A DNA stretch of 38,918 nucleotides from Actinomycetes bacterium (GCA_022601275.1 JAHZIT010000123.1:1-38918), one strand, 5' to 3'; shown: positions 10,085 through 20,882, counted from the first letter of the stretch. Program-made: numbers and translations. Notes: generated by a model from the sequence alone, not told the origin.

Positions 10085-11994
10085 TGACAGTTCCTGTGTG
10101 GCTGGTGATTGCGCTACCGCTGGCGAGCGCGGTCGTCCTGCTTCTGGCGGGCCGGCGCTCCGACCCGTGGGGGCACCTGCTGGGTACGCTGGCCGCGGTC
10201 GCGTCGTTCGCCTGCGCCGCAGTGCTGTTCGTCGACATGCTCGGGCGCGACGCCGGCAGCAGGTCAACTCACGAGACCCTGTTCTCATGGGTTCCGGTCG
10301 GCGACCTACGTGTCGACTTCGGCCTGCAACTCGACCAGCTGTCCATGTGCTTTGTGCTGCTCATCACCGGTGTCGGATCGTTGATCCACGTCTACTCGAT
10401 CGGCTACATGAAAGAGGACGAAAGTCGAAGGCGTTTCTTTGGCTACCTCAACCTGTTCCTCGCTGCGATGCTGCTGCTCGTCCTCGCCGACAACTACCTC
10501 GGCCTGTACATGGGTTGGGAAGGCGTCGGCCTGGCTTCGTATCTGCTCATCGGATTCTGGTCGCACAAGCCGTCAGCGGCGACGGCGGCCAAGAAGGCGT
10601 TCGTCGTCAACCGGGTCGGTGACGTCGGTCTGGCGATTGCTCTGATGATCATGTTCGCCGCAGTCGGATCGGTGTCATTCTCCACGGTTTTCGGCGCCGC
10701 GCCGGCGCTCACCGAGGCAACCTTGACCGCTATCGGGTTGATGCTGCTGCTGGCCGCCTGCGGTAAGTCAGCTCAGGTTCCGCTGCAGTCTTGGCTGGGC
10801 GACGCGATGGAAGGTCCGACACCGGTCTCGGCACTGATCCACGCGGCCACCATGGTCACCGCGGGTGTGTATCTGATCGTGCGCTCGGCACCGGTCTTCG
10901 ACCTGGCCCCGCACGCACAGACCGCCGTCGTGGTCGTAGGCGCGGTCACGCTGCTGTTCGGTGCTGTCATCGGCTGCGCGAAGGACGACATCAAGAAGGC
11001 GCTGGCCGCCTCGACGATGAGCCAGATCGGTTACATGGTGCTGGCTGCCGGGCTGGGACCCGTCGGGTACGCATTCGCGATCATGCACCTGCTGACGCAC
11101 GGATTCTTCAAGGCCGGCCTTTTCCTGGGCGCCGGTTCGGTCATGCACGCCATGGACGACGAGGTGGACATGCGCCGCTACGGCGGGCTGCGCAAGGCGC
11201 TGCCGGTGACCTTCGCGACGTTCGGCCTGGGCTATCTGGCGATCATCGGCGTGCCGCCCCTGGCCGGCTTCTTCTCCAAGGACGGGATCATCGAGGCGGC
11301 CCTGGGCGCAGGCGGCATCAAGGGCGTGATTCTGGGCGGGGCAACGATTCTGGGGGCAGGTATCACCGCGTTCTATATGACCAGGGTGATGCTGATGACG
11401 TTCTTCGGGCCGAAGCGCTGGGCCGATGGGTCGAACGAAGCGACGGGAGGACGACCCAGGGCGAACCCCCATGAGTCGCCGGCGGTGATGACATGGCCGA
11501 TGATCCTGCTCGCCGTCGGCTCGGTGACCGCCGGTGGCGCCCTGGCGATCGGCGGCACGCTCGAGCACTGGTTGGAACCGGTGGTCGGCGCGCATGAGAT
11601 CCACCACGTGCTGCCGGTTTGGGTGGTGACGGTGATCGTGCTGTCCGTGGTGGCGGTCGGCATCGCTGTGGCCTACCGCATGTACGGGGTGCGGCCGGTT
11701 CCCGAACAGGTGCCCGCCGGGTCGGCGCTGACCGTGGCGGCTCGCCATGACCTCTATGGCGACGCGTTCAACGAGAAAGTGCTGATGCAGCCCGGAATGG
11801 TCATCACCCAGGGGCTGGTAGAGATCGACGACGAAGCGGTAGACGGTGCGGGAAGCGGCCTGGCAGCCGTCGTCGCCGGCTTCTCCAGGAGGTTGGCCCG
11901 GCTGCAAACCGGTTTCGCGCGGTCCTACGCCCTGGCGATGCTGGTGGGCACGGTCCTGGTCGTGGCGCTGATCCTGGCGGTGAACCAGTGGTGA
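10084..11994 (+). CDS. nuoL: NADH-quinone oxidoreductase subunit L (NuoL)
   Basis: A 636-residue antiporter-like (Mrp/ND5) subunit, the distal proton channel of the membrane arm, with the lateral helix expected near its C-terminus. Signatures are the conserved glutamate in [18 protein letters not shown], the key lysine region [33 protein letters not shown], and [21 protein letters not shown]. Length is normal for the family. It is directly coupled to nuoK (1-nt overlap) and nuoM (7-nt overlap). Confidence 0.97.
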   Translation: MTVPVWLVIALPLASAVVLLLAGRRSDPWGHLLGTLAAVASFACAAVLFVDMLGRDAGSRSTHETLFSWVPVGDLRVDFGLQLDQLSMCFVLLITGVGSLIHVYSIGYMKEDESRRRFFGYLNLFLAAMLLLVLADNYLGLYMGWEGVGLASYLLIGFWSHKPSAATAAKKAFVVNRVGDVGLAIALMIMFAAVGSVSFSTVFGAAPALTEATLTAIGLMLLLAACGKSAQVPLQSWLGDAMEGPTPVSALIHAATMVTAGVYLIVRSAPVFDLAPHAQTAVVVVGAVTLLFGAVIGCAKDDIKKALAASTMSQIGYMVLAAGLGPVGYAFAIMHLLTHGFFKAGLFLGAGSVMHAMDDEVDMRRYGGLRKALPVTFATFGLGYLAIIGVPPLAGFFSKDGIIEAALGAGGIKGVILGGATILGAGITAFYMTRVMLMTFFGPKRWADGSNEATGGRPRANPHESPAVMTWPMILLAVGSVTAGGALAIGGTLEHWLEPVVGAHEIHHVLPVWVVTVIVLSVVAVGIAVAYRMYGVRPVPEQVPAGSALTVAARHDLYGDAFNEKVLMQPGMVITQGLVEIDDEAVDGAGSGLAAVVAGFSRRLARLQTGFARSYALAMLVGTVLVVALILAVNQW

Positions 11995-13568
11995 CCTCAT
12001 TTCCCTGGCTGACGGTGCTGTGGGCAGTGCCCATGCTCGGCGCGGTGCTGGTGATGCTGCTGCCCGCCAGCATGCGCACCCTGGCGAAATGGGTCGCACT
12101 GGCGGTGGCGTTGGCTGTCCTGGCGGTCACAGCGGTGCTGGCCGTCGGCTTCGACCCCTCCGGTGAGCAGTTCCAGTTCGTCGAGTCCCACACCTGGATA
12201 CCGTCTTTCGGCACCGGCTACATCCTCGGCGTCGACGGCATCGCGCTGGCCCTGATCGTTCTCACCGCGGTCCTGGTGCCCCTGTTGATCATCGCGGGCT
12301 GGAACGATGCGCGCGATCGCCTCAGCTGGGGCGGTCGTTCGGTGCACATGTACTTCGCGCTGACGCTCGCGGTCGAGGGCATGGTGCTCATCTCGCTGGT
12401 TTCGCTGGACATCCTGCTGTTCTACGTCTTCTTCGAGGCCATGCTCATCCCGATGTACTTCCTGATCGGCGGGTTCGGCGGTGCACAGCGAAGCGCCGCG
12501 GCGGTGAAATTCCTGCTCTACAACCTCTTCGGCGGCTTGATCATGCTTGCCGCAGTGGTCGGCCTGTACGTGGTGACCGCACAGAGCGACGCCTTCGCGG
12601 CGGGGACGTTCGACTTCCGCGAGATCGTCGCCGCGGTAGTCTCCGGCGAGTTCGTGGTGAACCCGATGGTGATGCATCTGATCTTCGGCGGGTTCATGTT
12701 CGCCTTCGCCGTCAAGGCGCCACTGTGGCCGCTGCACCGTTGGCTTCCCGACTCGGCTGTCGAAGCGACGCCGGCCAGCGCGGTCCTGATGATGGCGATC
12801 GTGGACAAGGTCGGCACCTTTGGCATGCTCCGCTACTGCCTGCAGCTATTCCCCGACTCCGCTGCCTACTTCAGCCCGTTGATCATCACGCTCGCGGTAA
12901 TCGGGATCGTCTACGGTGCCGTAGTCGCGATCGGCCAGACAGACGTCATGCGGCTGATCGCCTACACCTCCATCTCGCACTTCGGCTTCATCATCCTCGG
13001 CATCTTCGTGATGACCAGCCAGGGTCAGTCCGGGTCGACGCTGTACATGGTCAACCACGGCATCTCAACGGCAGCGCTATTCCTGATCGCCGGGTTCCTG
13101 GTGTCCCGGCGAGGATCTCGCCTCATCAGCGCCTATGGTGGCGTGCAGAAGGTGGCCCCCGTGCTGGCAGGAACTTTCCTGGTGGCTGGACTGGCGACGC
13201 TGTCGCTGCCCGGACTCGCGCCGTTCATCAGTGAATTCCTGGTCCTCATCGGCACATTCACCCGTTACCCGGCCTTTGCCGTGCTCGCTGCCAGTGCGCT
13301 GGTGCTCTCCGCGATCTACATCTTGTGGACCTACCAGCGGATGATGACCGGCCCTGTGCCGGATGAGTTGGCCGAGGGTGAGGGCAAGATATTGGACCTG
13401 GTGCCGCGCGAGATCGCCGTCGTCGCTCCGCTCATCGCGCTGCTGCTGGTGCTCGGGGTGTATCCCAAACCCGCACTCGACGTGATCAACCCTGCCGTAA
13501 CCCACACGCTCACGACGATCAACCAAACCGACCCGGCACCCCGGATGGCGGAAGGCCCGGCGCGATGA
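11988..13568 (+). CDS. nuoM: NADH-quinone oxidoreductase subunit M (NuoM)
   Basis: A 526-residue antiporter-like (ND4) proton-channel subunit. It shows the conserved [21 protein letters not shown] helix with its glutamate and [26 protein letters not shown] with the key lysine, plus [10 protein letters not shown] and ISEFLVLIG. Two adjacent GTG codons, at 11988 and 11991, could start it; both overlap the end of nuoL. The stop at 13566-13568 overlaps the nuoN ATG. Confidence 0.96.
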   Translation: MVTSFPWLTVLWAVPMLGAVLVMLLPASMRTLAKWVALAVALAVLAVTAVLAVGFDPSGEQFQFVESHTWIPSFGTGYILGVDGIALALIVLTAVLVPLLIIAGWNDARDRLSWGGRSVHMYFALTLAVEGMVLISLVSLDILLFYVFFEAMLIPMYFLIGGFGGAQRSAAAVKFLLYNLFGGLIMLAAVVGLYVVTAQSDAFAAGTFDFREIVAAVVSGEFVVNPMVMHLIFGGFMFAFAVKAPLWPLHRWLPDSAVEATPASAVLMMAIVDKVGTFGMLRYCLQLFPDSAAYFSPLIITLAVIGIVYGAVVAIGQTDVMRLIAYTSISHFGFIILGIFVMTSQGQSGSTLYMVNHGISTAALFLIAGFLVSRRGSRLISAYGGVQKVAPVLAGTFLVAGLATLSLPGLAPFISEFLVLIGTFTRYPAFAVLAASALVLSAIYILWTYQRMMTGPVPDELAEGEGKILDLVPREIAVVAPLIALLLVLGVYPKPALDVINPAVTHTLTTINQTDPAPRMAEGPAR

Positions 13569-15229
13569 TTCCCGGCACAGCAATTCCCGGCACCATGATT
13601 CCCGGCGCGATGATTCCCGACACATTGAGCATGGCCATGCCCCTGCCAACACCATCTGTCGAATACGGCCTCATATCACCCATGCTCATCGTGCTCGGCG
13701 CGGCCATTCTCGGGGTCCTCGTCGAGGCGTTCCTCCCCCGCCGCCAGCGCTACGTCACCCAAGTGGCGCTCAGCCTCGCCGCGCTGGTCGCGGCATTCGC
13801 AGCTGTGGTGCTCATCGCCCGAGATCTGCACGGCAGCAACGGTTCCAGCGCCGTGATGGGTGCGGTCGCCATCGACAGGCCGGCACTTTTCCTGCAGGGC
13901 ACCATCCTGCTCGTCGCGGTGCTCGGAATCCTGCTCATCGGCGAACGCCGGATCGCGATATCGGGCCCGGACTCAGCGACCACCGACGACTCCGAGGAGA
14001 GAGCCGGCCTCGACGCGTTCACCGCGCAGGCCTCAGCGGTAGTCGGAAGTGTCGACGAGCGATTGGCCACCAAATCGGGCGTCGTCCAGACCGAGGTCTT
14101 CCCGCTCACGATGTTCGCGGTGGGCGGCATGCTGATTTTCCCGGCGGCCAACGATCTGCTGACGATGTTCATCGCCCTGGAGGTGCTGTCGCTTCCGCTG
14201 TACCTGCTCTGCGGGCTCGCACGACGGCGGCGATTGCTCTCCCAAGAGTCGGCGCTGAAGTACTTTCTACTGGGCGCGTTCTCATCGGCGTTCTTCCTCT
14301 ATGGCGCGGCCATGCTGTACGGCTATGCGGGCACCCTGACACTGGAGGGCATCGCCGAGGCGGTGGCGGCGGATGCCGGCAAGCCATCGCTGGCCCTCAT
14401 CGGGACCGGCCTGCTGTTGGCCGGTGTGCTGTTCAAAGTCGGCGCCGTGCCGTTCCATTCGTGGATTCCCGACGTGTATCAGGGGGCACCGACCCCGATC
14501 ACGGCATTCATGTCCGCGGCCACCAAGATCGCCGCATTCGGTGCGACGCTGCGTCTCTTCTACGTCGCGCTACCCGAGCTGCATACTGATTGGCGGCCAG
14601 TGCTGTGGGCGATCGCGATCCTGACGATGGTGGTCGGCACGATCACCGCGGTCACCCAGACCGACGTCAAGCGCATGCTGGGATACTCGGCGGTGGCGCA
14701 CACCGGTTTCATCCTGATCGGTGTGATCGCCGGTAACGAAGCCGGGCTGTCGTCGACGCTGTTCTATCTGTTCGCCTACGGCTTCTCCACGGTGGGCGCG
14801 TTCGCGGTGGTGAGTCTGGTCCGCGACGCCGCCGGTGGCGAGGCCACCGCGATGTCGCACTGGGCTGGCCTGGGTAAGCGTTATCCCGTTGTCGGCACGG
14901 TATTTTCGCTTTTCCTGCTGGCATTCGCCGGGATCCCGTTGACCAGTGGCTTCGTCGGCAAGTTCGCGGTCTTCAAAGCCGCCGGCGAAGGCGGTGCCAT
15001 TCCACTGGTCGTGGTCGGTGTGATCGCCAGCGCGATCGCGGCGTACTTCTACGTACGGGTGATCGTGTTGATGTTCTTCACCGAACGTCCCGATGATGCC
15101 CCGGTCGTGGTGGTCCCCAGCGCGCTGACGACTGCTGTCGTCACCGTCACCGCGGCCGTCACCTTCGCACTCGGAGCGCTGCCGCAACCCTTGCTGGACC
15201 TGGTCAACTCCTCAGCCCGGTTCCTCTGA
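13565..15229 (+). CDS. nuoN: NADH-quinone oxidoreductase subunit N (NuoN), with a repetitive N-terminus
   Basis: A 554-residue antiporter-like (ND2) subunit, last gene of the operon. Family marks are FIALEVLSLPLYLLCGL, KVGAVPFHSWIPDVYQGAPTPITAFMSAATK, and the C-terminal PLTSGFVGKF. The ATG at 13565 overlaps the nuoM stop (ATGA), like its neighbours. The first 21 residues are four 5-residue repeats of the type (A/M)IPG(T/A) encoded by four 15-bp units, which I do not associate with NuoN. ATG 13631 or 13637 would give a conventional N-terminus (MAMPLPTP...), so the start may have been shifted by repeat expansion. Confidence 0.94.
   Translation: MIPGTAIPGTMIPGAMIPDTLSMAMPLPTPSVEYGLISPMLIVLGAAILGVLVEAFLPRRQRYVTQVALSLAALVAAFAAVVLIARDLHGSNGSSAVMGAVAIDRPALFLQGTILLVAVLGILLIGERRIAISGPDSATTDDSEERAGLDAFTAQASAVVGSVDERLATKSGVVQTEVFPLTMFAVGGMLIFPAANDLLTMFIALEVLSLPLYLLCGLARRRRLLSQESALKYFLLGAFSSAFFLYGAAMLYGYAGTLTLEGIAEAVAADAGKPSLALIGTGLLLAGVLFKVGAVPFHSWIPDVYQGAPTPITAFMSAATKIAAFGATLRLFYVALPELHTDWRPVLWAIAILTMVVGTITAVTQTDVKRMLGYSAVAHTGFILIGVIAGNEAGLSSTLFYLFAYGFSTVGAFAVVSLVRDAAGGEATAMSHWAGLGKRYPVVGTVFSLFLLAFAGIPLTSGFVGKFAVFKAAGEGGAIPLVVVGVIASAIAAYFYVRVIVLMFFTERPDDAPVVVVPSALTTAVVTVTAAVTFALGALPQPLLDLVNSSARFL
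13568..13627 (+). repeat. Four 15-bp tandem repeats at the 5' end of nuoN
   Basis: Units 13568-13582, 13583-13597, 13598-13612 and 13613-13627 all begin ATTCCCG(G/A)C and differ mainly in the last six bases. Each unit encodes IPG/IPD plus two residues. Unit length is a multiple of three, so copy-number changes keep the frame. Units 2 and 3 end in ATG, giving several in-frame alternative starts. Confidence 0.93.
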
Positions 15230-15244
15230 TCGCCAACCGCGCCG

Positions 15245-15304
15245 GCGAGCGTGCTCAAAATGCCACCGATTGCGGCGCGGCGGTGTGCAGACACGCGCGC
15301 TCGC
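15245..15304 (+). other. Long-loop inverted repeat downstream of nuoN
   Basis: The arm 15245-15254 (GCGAGCGTGC) pairs with 15295-15304 (GCGCGCTCGC) with nine Watson-Crick pairs and one G-U, leaving a 40-nt loop. A short hairpin (GTGT/ACAC, 15283-15294) lies inside the loop. It is 15 nt past the nuoN stop and could be the 3' end of the nuo transcript, but there is no U-tract, so intrinsic termination is not clear. Confidence 0.4.
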
Positions 15305-15306
15305 GG
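15285..15306 (+). repeat. Dispersed intergenic 22-mer, copy 1
   Basis: Twenty-two bases beginning GTGCAGACACGCGCG are identical to 32465-32486. A related copy in the opposite orientation is at 27258-27276. All three are intergenic. This suggests a dispersed repeat or a protein-binding site; the family is not identified here. Confidence 0.75.
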
Positions 15307-15307
15307 T

Positions 15308-15347
15308 GAGATGGCGAGCCACCTAACGAGATGGCGAGCCAGCTACG
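15308..15347 (+). repeat. 20-bp tandem repeat between nuoN and the TetR gene
   Basis: Two adjacent 20-nt units (15308-15327 and 15328-15347) begin GAGATGGCGAGCCA and differ at three positions (C/G at 15, A/C and C/G at the end). The second unit runs into the stop codon and last codon of the TetR gene (stop at 15345-15343). Confidence 0.85.
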
Positions 15348-15957
15348 TGATCACCCCGTGCAGCAGTATTGCCGCGGTACTGTCCACCCAGGCCGATTTC
15401 GCTAGGTCGTCGGGCTCCTGCAGGAGCGCCAGCAAGGTGGCGCCGCCGATCAGGTCGACGAGTCGATCGGGGTCAACGCCCGCGCGCACCTCCCCCCGAT
15501 CGATCGCACCCCACAGCCGGTCGCGCACCGCTCCGAACAGGTCGGCGAAGCGGGCGGTGACCCGCTCGCGGAGGTCGCTGTCCGCCGACATATCGGCCAG
15601 CAACCCCGGCAGCGCCGCTCGAACCACAGAGCTGGTGAAGATGTCGCGCGTCGCCTCGATCATCGCCCGCAGGTCGGCGGCAATATCCCCTGGCGGTGCC
15701 TGGATGGCGGTGGGCGTATTCGGGAACGCTGCTTCGTGAACGAGCTCGGCCTTGCTCGACCACCGGCGGTACAGCGCGGTCTTCGTGGTTCCGGCGCGCT
15801 CGGCGACCGCTGACATCGTGACATTCGAATACCCAGTTTCGACGAGCAGGTCCGCGGTCGCTCGCAGAATGGCGGCGTCGATGCGCGGGTCCCTCGGCCG
15901 CCCGGCACTGGGGGCCTTGTCAACGGGCAACAGTTCTGCTTTCATATCGCTACTCAT
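15343..15957 (-). CDS. TetR/AcrR-family transcriptional regulator (Rv3167c-like)
   Basis: A 204-residue repressor-type protein. Residues about 25-70 form the TetR DNA-binding domain (RIDAAILRATADLLVETGY, then the helix-turn-helix SAVAERAGTTKTALYRRWSSKAELV); the rest is an alpha-helical ligand-binding and dimer domain. I start it at ATG 15957 (MSSDMKAEL); ATG 15945 (MKAEL) is equally possible, and the frame stays open to 16239 inside the divergent gene. It is divergent from the APH-like gene at 15992, with a perfect inverted repeat over the shared promoter. Position and partners match M. tuberculosis Rv3167c, which has been linked to host-cell death phenotypes. Confidence 0.93.
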   Translation of the reverse strand: MSSDMKAELLPVDKAPSAGRPRDPRIDAAILRATADLLVETGYSNVTMSAVAERAGTTKTALYRRWSSKAELVHEAAFPNTPTAIQAPPGDIAADLRAMIEATRDIFTSSVVRAALPGLLADMSADSDLRERVTARFADLFGAVRDRLWGAIDRGEVRAGVDPDRLVDLIGGATLLALLQEPDDLAKSAWVDSTAAILLHGVIT

Positions 15958-15964
15958 GGTAGCG
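15948..15964. promoter_or_regulatory. Probable TetR operator over a bidirectional promoter
   Basis: A perfect inverted repeat CGCTAC-N5-GTAGCG spans the TetR start codon. TACGCT on the minus strand (15966-15961) and TAGCGT on the plus strand (15960-15965) both fit the mycobacterial -10 pattern TANNNT and both overlap the right half-site. One bound dimer would block both genes. Autoregulation by the adjacent TetR protein is inferred from this position, which is usual for the family. If transcription begins about 7 nt after the minus -10, ATG 15945 would be the TetR start. Confidence 0.65.
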
Positions 15965-15973
15965 TAACTGTGA

Positions 15974-17130
<1,157 letters not shown>

Positions 17131-17131
<1 letters not shown>

Positions 17132-18273
17132 TGCTCGGACCCATAGACGAATATCCGGTCCACCAGGTGCCCCAACCAATCGCCTGGCCCGGCTCCTCGG
17201 ACCGGAACTTCTACGACCGGTCGTACTACAACGCCCATGATCGCACCGGCGACATCTTCGTCATCACCGGCATGGGCTACTACCCGAACCTCGGGGTGAA
17301 GGACGCGTTTCTGCTCGTGTCCCGCCGCGGCAGCGGCAGATTCGGCGGAAGTGGTGATACGCAGACCGCGGTACACCTGTCCGGTGCGATCGACCAGGAC
17401 AGGCTCAATCAGCATGTCGGCGCATACCGCATCGAGGTCGTCGAACCGCTGCGCAAACTCCGCATCGTTCTCGACGAAACCGACGGAATCGCAGCGGATC
17501 TCACATTCGAGGGGCTGTTCGACGTCGTACAGGAACAGCCCCACATCATGCGCAGGGGGAACCGGGTCACCCTGGACGCGCAACGGTTCGCGCAGGTGGG
17601 CAGCTGGAGCGGCCAACTGTCGATCGACGGCGAAGATGTGGCGGTCGATCCCACCCGCTGGATCGGTACCCGCGACCGGTCCTGGGGCATCCGGCCGGTC
17701 GGCGAGGCCGAACCCGCGGGCCGGCCCGACGACCCTCCCTTCGAAGGCATGTGGTGGCTCTATGTCCCCATGGCATTCGACGATTTCGGGATCGTGGTCA
17801 TCATCCAGGAGGACGCGAGTGGATTCCGGTCGCTCAACGACTGCACCCGGATCTGGAAGGACGGCCGAGTCGAGCAGCTGGGATGGCCGCGGATCAAGAT
17901 CCACTACCGGTCCGGTACCCGCATCCCCACCGGGGCGACGATCGATGCAACCGCATTCGACGGCAGCCCATTACATATTGATGTGCAGTCCAAGCTGGCA
18001 GTACCCATCCACGTGGGCGGCGGATACGGCGGCGACCCCGACTGGCTGCACGGAATGTGGAAGGGCGACAACTTCACCGAACGGCTCACCTACGACATGA
18101 ACGACCCGGCAATCGTCGGGCGCTCCGGATTCGGCGTTATCGACCACGTCGGCCGCGCGGTGTGTCGCGACGCCGACGGGACCGAGCGCGAGGGCTGGGG
18201 ATTGTTCGAGCACGGCGCCCTCGGGCGGCACGACCCGTCGGGCTTCGCCGACTGGCTCACCGTCGCGCCCTGA
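17131..18273 (+). CDS. Conserved hypothetical protein, Rv3169-like
   Basis: A 380-residue soluble protein with no signal peptide or membrane segment. It is rich in beta-strand-like stretches and resembles the lipocalin-like AttH/hydroxyneurosporene-synthase-type proteins that bind lipids (my reading, not certain). The ATG overlaps the stop of the APH-like gene by 1 nt, so the two are translationally coupled and probably act together. The frame is open further upstream inside the APH gene; the chosen start gives the length expected for Rv3169 (about 374). Molecular function unknown. Confidence 0.88.
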
Positions 18274-18293
18274 CTCGCGGCACCCAGCGCAAA

Positions 18294-18331
18294 GGCATCA
18301 CGGCGCAACGGCATAACGGGACGCTGATGCC
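18294..18331. terminator. Weak stem-loop between convergent genes
   Basis: GGCATCA (18294-18300) and TGATGCC (18325-18331) form a 7-bp perfect stem with a 24-nt loop, in the 72-nt gap between the converging Rv3169-like and EthA-like genes. There is no clear U-tract in either direction, apart from a short A-run at 18335-18338. Offered only as a candidate shared terminator. Confidence 0.25.
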
Positions 18332-18345
18332 GCAGAAAATATCGG

Positions 18346-19827
18346 TCAGGCCGAGCGGGACTCCCCTACCGGCGCGCGGCCGAACACCATCGACTCCTCG
18401 ATCCGGTCGAACCGGTGGTCGATGATGTCGAGTACATAGTTGTGCCGCACGTTCCACGGCCGATGAGTGCCCGACTTCGGCAGCGCATTCGGCGACCGCT
18501 TGATGTAGCCCGCCTGCAAGTCAAAGGCCGGCTTCTCGTCGATCGGTCCCTCGCCCCGATGCGGGTAGGCGTGGGTATAGCCACGAGCGTCCATGTATGC
18601 CAACAGCTTCGCGAACGCCTTGGCCGTCATATCCGCACGCAACGTCCACGACGCGTTCGTGTACCCGATGCACCACGCCATGTTCGGCACATCCTCGATC
18701 AGGAACTCTTTGTAGGCGAAGCGGTCGGTCGGGGTGATCTCGGTGCCGTCGATGACGATGCGGATGCCGCCGAGAGCCTGCAGTTGCAGCCCCGTCGCAG
18801 TGACGATCACGTCAGCGTCCACCCGGGCGCCCGACGTCAGCACGATACCCGTGGCGTCGACATGGTCGATGGTGTCGGTCACCACTTCGGCCCGCCCCGC
18901 ACTGATCTGGTCGAACAGGTCGTCATCGAGGATGAGGCACATCCGCTGGTCCCACGGGTCGTATTTCGGTTTGAAATGCAGGTCGACGTTATAGCCCTCG
19001 GGTAGCGCGGCGATCGTCCGGCCGCGGATGAGCTTGCGACCGAACCGCGGCGCCTTGCGAAACATGAAGTACGTCAACACGTGGAAGGCCGCGTTGCGGA
19101 AGCGCACCACCGAATGGGCCAGCCGGCGCGGCAGAATCTTCCGGATGAAATCGACCATGGGGTCGATTCGCGCCATCGACATCATGTAGGTCGGCGACCG
19201 CTGCAGCATGGTCACGTGAGAGGCCTTCTCGGCCAATGCCGGAATGAGGCTGATCGCGGTGGCCCCGCTGCCGATCACCACCACTCGCTTGCCCGAGTAG
19301 TCCAAGTCCTCAGGCCAGAACTGCGGGTGCACCACCTCGCCGCCGAACCGTTCGATACCGGGGAAATCCGGCTGGTATGGATCGTCATAGCTGTAGTAGC
19401 CGGTGCCGAAAAACAGGAATCTGGCCCGGTAGGTGCGCGCCGAGCCGTCCTGCTCGGCCTGCAATGTCCAGGTATCCGTCGCCGAATCCCATTCCGCGGA
19501 CTTCACGTAGGTGTCGAACCGCATGTGCTCGTCGATCCCGTGCTTGTGCGCCGTGGTGGCCAGGTACTCGCGGATGTGATCACCATCGGCGATGTTCTCG
19601 TGGCGCCGCCAGGGCTCCCACGGGAACGACAGCGTGAAGATGTCGCTGTCAGAGCGGATGCCCGGATAGCGGAACAGGTCCCAGGTGCCGCCGATCCGGG
19701 AACGGCGCTCAAGAATCCGGTAGCTCAGCTGGGGATTGCGCTCCTGGATGCGGTAGGCGGCCCCTATCCCAGAGATTCCCGCACCGATGATCAGAACGTC
19801 GGAATACTCCGGCTGGTTCTCCTGCAT
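18346..19827 (-). CDS. EthA/MymA-type flavin monooxygenase (Baeyer-Villiger class)
   Basis: A 493-residue FAD/NADPH monooxygenase closely similar throughout to mycobacterial EthA and MymA (shared GGTWDLFRYPGIRSDSD, WPEDLDYSGK and GYTNASWTL blocks). FAD-binding GAGISG is at 15-20, the Baeyer-Villiger fingerprint FGGEVVHPQFWP at 161-172 and NADPH-binding GSGATA at 186-191. The family turns ketones into esters or oxidises sulphur compounds; EthA activates ethionamide. ATG 19827 has AGGAGG 6 nt upstream (19839-19834); an in-frame TTG at 19833 abuts that site and is unlikely. It lies 40 nt downstream of the LLM oxidoreductase gene, probably in one operon. It is probably a paralogue rather than EthA itself, as EthA is normally next to ethR. 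Confidence 0.92.
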   Translation of the reverse strand: MQENQPEYSDVLIIGAGISGIGAAYRIQERNPQLSYRILERRSRIGGTWDLFRYPGIRSDSDIFTLSFPWEPWRRHENIADGDHIREYLATTAHKHGIDEHMRFDTYVKSAEWDSATDTWTLQAEQDGSARTYRARFLFFGTGYYSYDDPYQPDFPGIERFGGEVVHPQFWPEDLDYSGKRVVVIGSGATAISLIPALAEKASHVTMLQRSPTYMMSMARIDPMVDFIRKILPRRLAHSVVRFRNAAFHVLTYFMFRKAPRFGRKLIRGRTIAALPEGYNVDLHFKPKYDPWDQRMCLILDDDLFDQISAGRAEVVTDTIDHVDATGIVLTSGARVDADVIVTATGLQLQALGGIRIVIDGTEITPTDRFAYKEFLIEDVPNMAWCIGYTNASWTLRADMTAKAFAKLLAYMDARGYTHAYPHRGEGPIDEKPAFDLQAGYIKRSPNALPKSGTHRPWNVRHNYVLDIIDHRFDRIEESMVFGRAPVGESRSA

Positions 19828-19867
19828 ACGCAACCTCCTGTGGCCGGCTCGGTTACCACGATAGGGT

Positions 19868-20854
19868 TCAGCCCCTCAGTGCGTCGATGATCTCGCTCAA
19901 CGAATCCACCGCGATCGGGCCCGGCTGATACAGGCAGACCCGGTCGCTGATGCCGTCCACCCGGTCGCGGATATGGGCGGCCACCTCCTTGGGCGTGCCA
20001 CACGCAGCGATGGTGTGCAGCACCTCGTCGTCGATGAGACGCGCCATGTCCTGCCAGCGGCCCTGCTTGGACATCGCGTTGAGTTCTGGCTGCAGATCTC
20101 CCCAGCCGTGCGCCTCAAGCACCGGCCGGTAGGCGGGGGTGGAACCGTAGAACGACAGCAGGCGCCGGGCGGACAGATGGCCAGCGTCCTCGTCGGCCAC
20201 CGAAACGATGATCTCGGGCACCACCGCGAACCCGTCCCGGCTGCGGCCGGACGCCACCAAACCCGCGTCCACATTGGGCATCGTCACCTCGCGCAGGAAC
20301 CGCTTCGAGCCGAACGGCATCACCAGCAGCCCGTCGGCGACCTCGGCTGTCATCCGGGTCAGTCGCGGGCCCAGCGCACCCACGAAAATGGGCGGCGGCG
20401 TGAACTCGGCCCTGGGGACGAACGTCGGCGTCATCAGCGTGTGCCGGTAGAACTCCCCCCGAAAGTCCAGCCGCTCCCCGGTAGTCCAGGTGGCGAAGAT
20501 CGCGCGCAACGCGCCGACCAGTTCGGCCATCCGGGCCACCGGTTTGTCGAATTCAGCACCGTAGCGCTTCTCGATCTGTGTTCTGATCTGGGTGCCCAGC
20601 CCCAGAGTGAACCGGCCACCACTGAGAAGTTGGTGATCGACGGCCTGGTGCGCGAGGTGAATCGGGTTGCGGGGAAACGCAATCGCGACGTTGGTCATCA
20701 GATCCAGCTCGCCAACGCCTGCCGCCAGCGTCAGCGGAGTGAACACGTCGTGTGGGCCCTCGAAGGTGAAGACGCCGCTCGCGCCGGCCTCGCGTAGCGC
20801 CCGCGCCCGCTCCATCGCACCTATCGGACTGAAGAGCGCCGTCATCACCCGCAC
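19868..20854 (-). CDS. LLM-class F420-dependent oxidoreductase
   Basis: A 328-residue luciferase-like TIM-barrel protein of the F420-dependent oxidoreductase type (the MSMEG_2256-like subgroup is my best guess). Marks are GGRFTLGLGTQ near residue 80, PPIFVGALGPRLTRMTAEVADGLLVMPF and the C-terminal CGTPKEVAAHI. Such proteins use reduced F420, a mycobacterial deazaflavin, to reduce diverse carbonyls or enones. The start could be GTG 20854 or ATG 20845; neither has a strong ribosome site. It is the first gene of a probable operon with the EthA-like monooxygenase and is divergent from aofH, with an inverted repeat in the shared 111-nt promoter region. Confidence 0.9.
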   Translation of the reverse strand: MRVMTALFSPIGAMERARALREAGASGVFTFEGPHDVFTPLTLAAGVGELDLMTNVAIAFPRNPIHLAHQAVDHQLLSGGRFTLGLGTQIRTQIEKRYGAEFDKPVARMAELVGALRAIFATWTTGERLDFRGEFYRHTLMTPTFVPRAEFTPPPIFVGALGPRLTRMTAEVADGLLVMPFGSKRFLREVTMPNVDAGLVASGRSRDGFAVVPEIIVSVADEDAGHLSARRLLSFYGSTPAYRPVLEAHGWGDLQPELNAMSKQGRWQDMARLIDDEVLHTIAACGTPKEVAAHIRDRVDGISDRVCLYQPGPIAVDSLSEIIDALRG

Positions 20855-20882
20855 AACCTACGAGCCTAATGTGGATTCGGCG

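Noticed and set aside
10768..12099. 443-codon minus-strand open frame under nuoL/nuoM
   Set aside because: The composition is typical of an antisense frame (His/Arg/Asp-rich), and the plus strand carries clearly conserved complex I subunits.
18346..19827. Calling the EthA-like gene ethA itself
   Set aside because: Similarity is high, but mycobacteria carry several EthA/MymA paralogues, and the divergent ethR regulator expected beside ethA is absent.
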